Assembly (NCBI GenBank): GCA_031275595.1
Contig: JAISOO010000161.1
Coordinates: 1-10,041 of the forward strand
DNA length: 10,041 nt
Direction: 5' to 3'
Source of the DNA: Spirochaetaceae bacterium
GTDB taxonomy: Bacteria; Spirochaetota; Spirochaetia; Treponematales; Breznakiellaceae
Shown piece after piece: positions 5,875 through 10,041 of this stretch. A program made the position numbers and the translations under genes. The notes under the pieces were generated by a model. That model ran no database searches. It was not told the origin of the DNA and was given only the letters and a program-made list of their open reading frames with translations. The stretch's first letter is position 1. Every line of letters begins with the position of its first letter.

Positions 5875-8328
5875 CTATACCAAGGTCCGGGCGATCCGGA
5901 CAATATCGGCGAAGATCCCCCCGGCGGTTACCTGGGCGCCGGCGCCGGGACCTTTTATTACCATGGGAAGGGCCGTATACCGATCCGTGGTGATCACGAC
6001 AATATTGTCCGAATCGACCAATGAACGGAAGGGGCTCCCTTCGGGTTCGGCCCGGAGGGAAAGCCGGGCCGAACCTTCTTCTATGTTTGCCACATACCGC
6101 AGGACTTTACCATGGGCGGCCGCCTCGGCCCGGCGCTGCTCAAAGAGCCCGTCGGCCTTTTCCAGCTCAGCAAAAAATTCTTTTACCCCGGAGGCTTCAA
6201 AACACGCCGGGGGCAGGATGGGTTCAATGGAAACCGCGGAAAATTCCAGGGACATATCACACTCCCGGGCCAGGATCAGGGCCTTCCGGGCGGCATCCAT
6301 GGCGTTCAGATCGTCCCGGGGATCCGGTTCGGTATAGCCCTTGGCCTTTGCTTCCCGGACCAAGGCGGAGAAGGGTTTGGATCCGTCGAAATTATTGAAG
6401 ATAAAACTCAAGGTACCCGACAGAACCGCTTCGATACGCCTGACCTTGTCCCCGGAAACCGCCAGATCCCGCAGGGTCGAAATGACCGGAAGGCCCGCGC
6501 AGACCGTGGTCTCATAGAGATAGGGGATGCCCCGATCCCGGGAGTATCCGGTAAGGAGTTTATAATAATCCAGGGTACCGGAAACCCCCCGTTTATTGGG
6601 GGTTATCACGGGAATTGATGACCGAAGGATATCAGCGTGCCGGGAAGCAACTTCATCACTGGCAGTACAATCGCAAAAGGCCGTATTGGGCAGGTTAAAA
6701 GCCTTCATCCTTTCTAAAAAGAAGGATAAATCAAAGGTTTCGGCTCCATCCAGGAGGGTTTTGGCGTTTCCCGGATCGATCCCTTCGGTATTGAAGAACA
6801 TCTTCCGGGAATTGGCGATCCCCACCAGGTTGATACGGATCTGATGTTCATCGGCGAGGATCTCCCGGTGGACCGCGATTTGTTCCACCAAGGTTCCCCC
6901 GATAAGCCCCGTACCCATGATGAAAAGGTTAACCGAGCGGACTCCGGAAAGGAAAAAAGCCTCATGAATGGCGTTAAGGGCCTTGGCTTCATCCTGCCGG
7001 GATACCACGGTCGAAATATTGAGTTCCGACGAACCCTGGGCAATGGCGATAACATTAACCCCATTCCTTCCCAGGGCATGAAAAACCTTTCCGGAAATTC
7101 CCGAAGTTTTTTTCATCCGGGAACCTACCACGGCAATTATGGAAAGATCCTGCTCCACCACCGGCGGTTCAATAATCATGGAGGATATTTCCCAGGTAAG
7201 CTCATCTTTTATGGCCGCCGAAGCGGCCTTTCCGTCCTGGGGCAGTACCGCAAAACAGATGGAATATTCGCTGGACCCTTGAGAGATAAGGATAATATTT
7301 ATCTTCCGTTTTGCCAGGGCCCCAAAAAGGCGGGAAGAAAACCCGGCGACCCCCGCCATACCGGAACCTTGAACCCTGACCAGGGCTACATTCCCGATGG
7401 AACTGATTCCCCGGATGGGAAAGGGACTTGGCTCCACTTCGTCCCGTATGATCGTTCCGGTTCCGGTGGGATTAAAGGTATTCCGGATTCTGATGGGAAT
7501 ACCCTTTTCCAGAGCCGGTCGTATGGTGGGAGGATGGAGAACCTTAGCGCCAAAATGGGAAAGTTCCATGGCTTCCACATAGGATATCTTTTCAATGGTA
7601 AAGGCGTTTTTTACCAGCCGGGGATCCGCGGTAAGAATACCGTCCACATCGGTCCATATCTCCACCATGTCGGCGTCTATGGCGGCGCCAAAGATGGCCG
7701 CGGACAGGTCCGAACCGCCCCGTCCTAAGGTAGTGGTATTCCCCCCGGCGCTGGCCCCGATAAAACCGGTGGCTATTTGGAGGGCAGGTCTTTTTGCCAG
7801 GGCCGATTTGATATTAAAAAAACTTTCCCCCAAGAGAAAACGGGCGGACCCGTATTGCTCATCGGTGGTTATGAGGGTACGGGTATCAAGGTAATCAGCA
7901 GGAATTCCCGAAACAGTACATATCCGGGCAATCAAAGGCGCCGAAAGCCGCTCCCCAAAGCTCATTATCGTATCGAGGATCCGGGAGGAAAGTTCCCTGA
8001 GGATCATCACTCCATCCAGGATACGGCTCAATTGGGCAAAGCAGGTATTGGTATACTCGTCCGCCTCCTCACGCATATCGCCTTTAAGAAAAAAAGCGCT
8101 CATATCCAGATGCCGCTTCCGCATGGTTGCTATTGTGGCGGTATAGGTACTATCTTCCCGGGAGGCTTTTTCGGCAATTTCGATTAACTCGTTGGTTATA
8201 CCGGAAAAAGCGGAAACCACCACCACCCGGACTTTACCGGAATGTTCTTCATCCTTTAAAATCTCAATGAGCTTACCTACCGCATCAGGGGAACCAACCG
8301 AGGTACCCCCGAATTTTAGAACGAGCAT
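5875..8328 (-). CDS. thrA: Bifunctional aspartokinase / homoserine dehydrogenase I
   Basis: This 817-aa fusion catalyses the first and third steps from aspartate to homoserine: ATP-dependent aspartate phosphorylation, then NAD(P)H reduction of aspartate semialdehyde. The aspartokinase domain (about 1-300) has KFGGTS (5-10), TTLGRGGSDLSAA (199-211), DVDGILTADPR (227-237) and HFGAKVLHP (258-266). Two ACT-like regulatory segments follow, with the paired motifs ISQGSSEYSI (348-357) and IAQGSSELNI (429-438), the usual site of threonine feedback. The homoserine dehydrogenase domain (about 465-817) has the nucleotide loop GTGLIGG (472-478), TPNK (576-579), and GYTEPDPRDDL (664-674) with Lys682 in the following helix. 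Length is close to the 820 residues of E. coli ThrA, and no domain is broken. AAGGGAG lies six bases before the ATG. The aminotransferase gene follows; thrB and thrC are not in the window. Confidence 0.97.
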   Translation of the reverse strand: MLVLKFGGTSVGSPDAVGKLIEILKDEEHSGKVRVVVVSAFSGITNELIEIAEKASREDSTYTATIATMRKRHLDMSAFFLKGDMREEADEYTNTCFAQLSRILDGVMILRELSSRILDTIMSFGERLSAPLIARICTVSGIPADYLDTRTLITTDEQYGSARFLLGESFFNIKSALAKRPALQIATGFIGASAGGNTTTLGRGGSDLSAAIFGAAIDADMVEIWTDVDGILTADPRLVKNAFTIEKISYVEAMELSHFGAKVLHPPTIRPALEKGIPIRIRNTFNPTGTGTIIRDEVEPSPFPIRGISSIGNVALVRVQGSGMAGVAGFSSRLFGALAKRKINIILISQGSSEYSICFAVLPQDGKAASAAIKDELTWEISSMIIEPPVVEQDLSIIAVVGSRMKKTSGISGKVFHALGRNGVNVIAIAQGSSELNISTVVSRQDEAKALNAIHEAFFLSGVRSVNLFIMGTGLIGGTLVEQIAVHREILADEHQIRINLVGIANSRKMFFNTEGIDPGNAKTLLDGAETFDLSFFLERMKAFNLPNTAFCDCTASDEVASRHADILRSSIPVITPNKRGVSGTLDYYKLLTGYSRDRGIPYLYETTVCAGLPVISTLRDLAVSGDKVRRIEAVLSGTLSFIFNNFDGSKPFSALVREAKAKGYTEPDPRDDLNAMDAARKALILARECDMSLEFSAVSIEPILPPACFEASGVKEFFAELEKADGLFEQRRAEAAAHGKVLRYVANIEEGSARLSLRAEPEGSPFRSLVDSDNIVVITTDRYTALPMVIKGPGAGAQVTAGGIFADIVRIARTLV

Positions 8329-8461
8329 ATACTCTCCCTTTAGGGAACCTTTAAAAACTGAAATTTCAAAGGTTTTACCCGGTGTTTATACGACAACGAA
8401 TGAGCGATCCTCTTCGGGGAAGTTCCGGAAACCAAGACCAGGATTTCCACTGTTTCCCTTT
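8329..8461 (-). promoter_or_regulatory. Structured 5' leader of thrA
   Basis: A leader of about 134 bases is predicted between the promoter and the thrA ATG. In minus-strand sense it contains GGAAA-U-CC/GGUUUCC (8427-8448, one bulge), AACCUUU/AAAGGUU (8368-8374 with 8346-8352), and a small UCCC-UAAA-GGGA hairpin that includes the Shine-Dalgarno AAAGGGAG. The first CCUUU could instead pair with the AAAGG of the Shine-Dalgarno. I see no leader peptide rich in Thr or Ile codons and no terminator, so classic thr attenuation is not supported. Confidence 0.35.
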
Positions 8462-8468
8462 ATATCTA

Positions 8469-8497
8469 GTGATAGCCCTTTTCAGCTTCTTTATCAA
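8469..8497 (-). promoter_or_regulatory. Predicted sigma-70 promoter of thrA
   Basis: On the minus strand TTGATA (8497-8492) is followed after exactly 17 bases by TATCAC (8474-8469). The -35 matches consensus at five of six positions and the -10 at four of six. Transcription would start near 8462 and run leftwards into thrA, back to back with the tRNA promoter. Confidence 0.5.
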
Positions 8498-8558
8498 GAA
8501 GGTCGGAACTTTTTAACGTGGTTATTTCAAAAAAATCCTGCCCATCGCCATTCCATAG

Positions 8559-8587
8559 TTGACATCAATTATCAATTTTTATATAGT
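8559..8587 (+). promoter_or_regulatory. Near-consensus sigma-70 promoter of tRNA-Glu
   Basis: TTGACA (8559-8564, perfect) is followed after 17 bases by TATAGT (8582-8587). The spacer is T-rich near the -10. The start would fall near 8594, about 65 bases before the tRNA, leaving a short 5' leader for RNase P to remove. It is the best promoter in the window, as expected for a stable RNA. Confidence 0.75.
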
Positions 8588-8658
8588 AAAACTGGTTTCA
8601 AGATCAGGGTCATGGGACCATGGAATTTTGAAACAGCCTGAGTCGTTTTGGGTCTTTT

Positions 8659-8730
8659 GTCTCCTTCGTCTAGTGGTTAGGACATCGGGTTTTCATCCCG
8701 ACAACAGGGGTTCGACTCCCCTAGGAGATG
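8659..8730 (+). tRNA. tRNA-Glu (anticodon UUC)
   Basis: A complete 72-nt cloverleaf is visible. The acceptor stem GTCTCCT (8659-8665) pairs with AGGAGAT (8723-8729), the first pair being G-U, followed by discriminator G8730. The anticodon stem TCGGG/CCCGA (8685-8689 with 8697-8701) encloses TTTTCAT, giving anticodon TTC at 8692-8694. The T arm AGGGG/CCCCT has the TTCGACT loop. The sequence closely resembles bacterial tRNA-Glu genes. The 3' CCA is not encoded and must be added by the nucleotidyltransferase. It also supplies the glutamyl group for haem precursors where that route exists. Confidence 0.97.
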
Positions 8731-8886
8731 TTTTGTTAAGAAAACGCTGAAAAATTTATTATGGAAAAAGAAGTATCTATAGGGGAAAGCGGGGAATTTG
8801 ACGGTAAAATCACGAAGGATATTTACCTAATAGGGCGCGGGACTGGTCTTTGCTGTCAGATCATGTTTTAGTGATCACAAATTAAG

Positions 8887-10041
8887 CTAATCTATCGAAT
8901 CACGGTTGTCCAGCAATGCTGCTAGGCACTTGTGTATGGCAGCGTAGTCAAAATTTTCCGCCTGCTCCCGAAGCCATTGGATCAATTCCTCTCCCTTTTC
9001 ATAACGGTATTGTTCCAGCTCTCCCAGGGCCTCCTCGGTTTCATTTGAATTGAAGGCCGCGGTGGCTTCCGATAATCTCCTTAACAGTTCCCTGTCCGGT
9101 TCCGCCCGTCTTTCTTTGTCCTCCGCCGGCCGGCTTGCCTCCCATTCAGCAAGCAGTTTATTTAACCCTTCCGTCAATCCCCTGGCTTTCTCCGCCAATT
9201 CCCCATGCCGGGATTTTACCATTTTGATATTTCCTTCTTTCATCCCGAATTCCAGTTCCCGGGCCAGAGCCCCTGTTTCTACCGCGCCTATGGCATTACA
9301 GGTTCCTTTGAATCCGTGAACCTCTATCAAATAGTCGGCGGGCGATGATACCAGATCCTCGTTCATCTTCTCCAGAAGCGGCGGCGTGTGGGAGACAAAA
9401 GATTTGAGGATGGGCATATACGCTACCCCGCTGTTTCCATAGAGTATCAGGGCTGCCGTAAAATCTATCCCCTCCACCGGATGCTCCAAAAGCCACCTTC
9501 CCTCCGCGTCATTTTTCAGGGAAGGTTCCCGCCCCTGTATCCGCTCCATTGCCTGGCTTTCCGCTTCTTTCAGGGTCTCCTCGCTTTGTTTGTTTCTGAT
9601 CCACTGATTGAGCACCGAGTCCAGCCGCTTTATATCGATGGGTTTGGGGATAAAATCGTTAAAGCCGTTTGCCAGAAACATTTCCCGGCTTCCCGCAATG
9701 GCGTTGGCGGTAAGGGCGATTATGGGTACGGTCCGGGCGTAATCGGTATCGATGTTGTTTCTGATAGTCCGGGTGGCTTCTGCCCCGTCCATCTCAGGCA
9801 TCATGTGATCCATGAATACCACATCGTAGGCGGCTTCCCCTGCCTGGATACGTTCTATCGCCTCCTTTCCGCTTATGGCGGTATCCACCTTGAGGCCGTA
9901 GGGCATGAGGAGGCCGGTCATCACATCCAGGTTTGTCTGAAGGTCGTCCACCACCAGTACCTTCCCATAGGGCATATAGGAACGGACAAAGGTATTTCCC
10001 CGGCTTCGGTTTCGATCCTCGATAAAGCGGAAATTGCAGAG
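8887..10041 (-). CDS. Hybrid sensor histidine kinase, C-terminal part (receiver + Hpt), start outside window
   Basis: The reading frame is open to the window edge, so this is the tail of a longer protein. The Met at 9975 is internal: the 22 codons before it read through without a stop, and the receiver motif starts only a few residues after it. Numbering from that Met, the receiver domain (about 4-128) has the acidic pair Asp10/Asp11, phospho-acceptor Asp56 in FMDHMMPEMDG, Thr89 and Lys111 in FIPKP. The Hpt domain (about 168-285) has VHGFKGTCNAIGA with phospho-His220. A final segment (about 286-362) is charged and helical with no recognised motif. Such proteins pass phosphate from kinase His to receiver Asp to Hpt His, then to a separate regulator. 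The sensor, HisKA and ATPase parts should lie beyond 10041; their presence is inferred from domain order. A weak GATCA/TGATC hairpin (8859-8876) follows the stop. Confidence 0.9.
   Translation of the reverse strand, partial: LCNFRFIEDRNRSRGNTFVRSYMPYGKVLVVDDLQTNLDVMTGLLMPYGLKVDTAISGKEAIERIQAGEAAYDVVFMDHMMPEMDGAEATRTIRNNIDTDYARTVPIIALTANAIAGSREMFLANGFNDFIPKPIDIKRLDSVLNQWIRNKQSEETLKEAESQAMERIQGREPSLKNDAEGRWLLEHPVEGIDFTAALILYGNSGVAYMPILKSFVSHTPPLLEKMNEDLVSSPADYLIEVHGFKGTCNAIGAVETGALARELEFGMKEGNIKMVKSRHGELAEKARGLTEGLNKLLAEWEASRPAEDKERRAEPDRELLRRLSEATAAFNSNETEEALGELEQYRYEKGEELIQWLREQAENFDYAAIHKCLAALLDNRDSID

Noticed and set aside
6844..7728. A 294-codon open frame on the plus strand, opposite thrA
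   Set aside because: It lies wholly antisense to a gene with intact aspartokinase motifs, its product is low-complexity Gly/Pro/Arg-rich without domains, and it arises from codon bias of thrA.
8731..8760. Intrinsic terminator after tRNA-Glu
   Set aside because: Only a weak GTTTT/AAAAC pairing is present, with no GC stem or following T-tract.
8761..8871. A 36-codon ATG frame just after the tRNA gene
   Set aside because: No Shine-Dalgarno is visible, the product is unlike anything I recognise, and the length is within chance. It could be a remnant next to a tRNA integration site, but no integrase or repeated tRNA end is seen.

Overview
The window looks like a spirochaete chromosome, most probably a Treponema of the termite-gut type. 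This is my inference from protein style: a spirochaete-type two-part PilZ protein, a fused aspartokinase/homoserine dehydrogenase, a small four-cysteine protein and a large hybrid histidine kinase. Marker searches would settle it. Most of the window is ordinary housekeeping sequence. I see no CRISPR array, integrase, transposase or defence locus.

Layout. Positions 1-680 hold a small zinc-knuckle gene on the minus strand (169-402), flanked by two copies of a palindrome-rich intergenic repeat. Next, on the plus strand, are a sialic-acid-synthase (NeuB/SpsE) family gene (681-1799), about 560 bases of non-coding sequence with a third repeat copy, a PilZ-like gene (2361-3179) and hisS (3235-4539). 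hisS converges on a minus-strand pair across a hairpin at 4540-4560. The pair is a bifunctional aspartokinase/homoserine dehydrogenase (5875-8328) followed by a class I aminotransferase (4574-5773). A divergent control region (8329-8658) serves this pair leftwards and a tRNA-Glu(UUC) gene (8659-8730) rightwards. The right edge (8887-10041, minus) is the C-terminal end of a hybrid kinase with a receiver and an Hpt domain; its start lies outside the window.

How the genes work together. The aminotransferase and ThrA-type enzyme fit an aspartate-to-homoserine (threonine/methionine) unit: one may make aspartate, the other phosphorylates it and reduces aspartate semialdehyde. hisS and tRNA-Glu serve translation. 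The NeuB-like enzyme probably feeds a nonulosonic acid for surface or flagellar glycosylation. The PilZ-like protein and the hybrid kinase are signalling proteins with no visible link to each other.

The most unusual feature is the dispersed, hairpin-forming repeat around both ends of the NeuB-like gene. Its copies differ in sequence but keep their stems, with at least one compensatory base-pair change. A 16-bp tandem duplication that supplies the stop codon of the zinc-knuckle gene is also worth checking.
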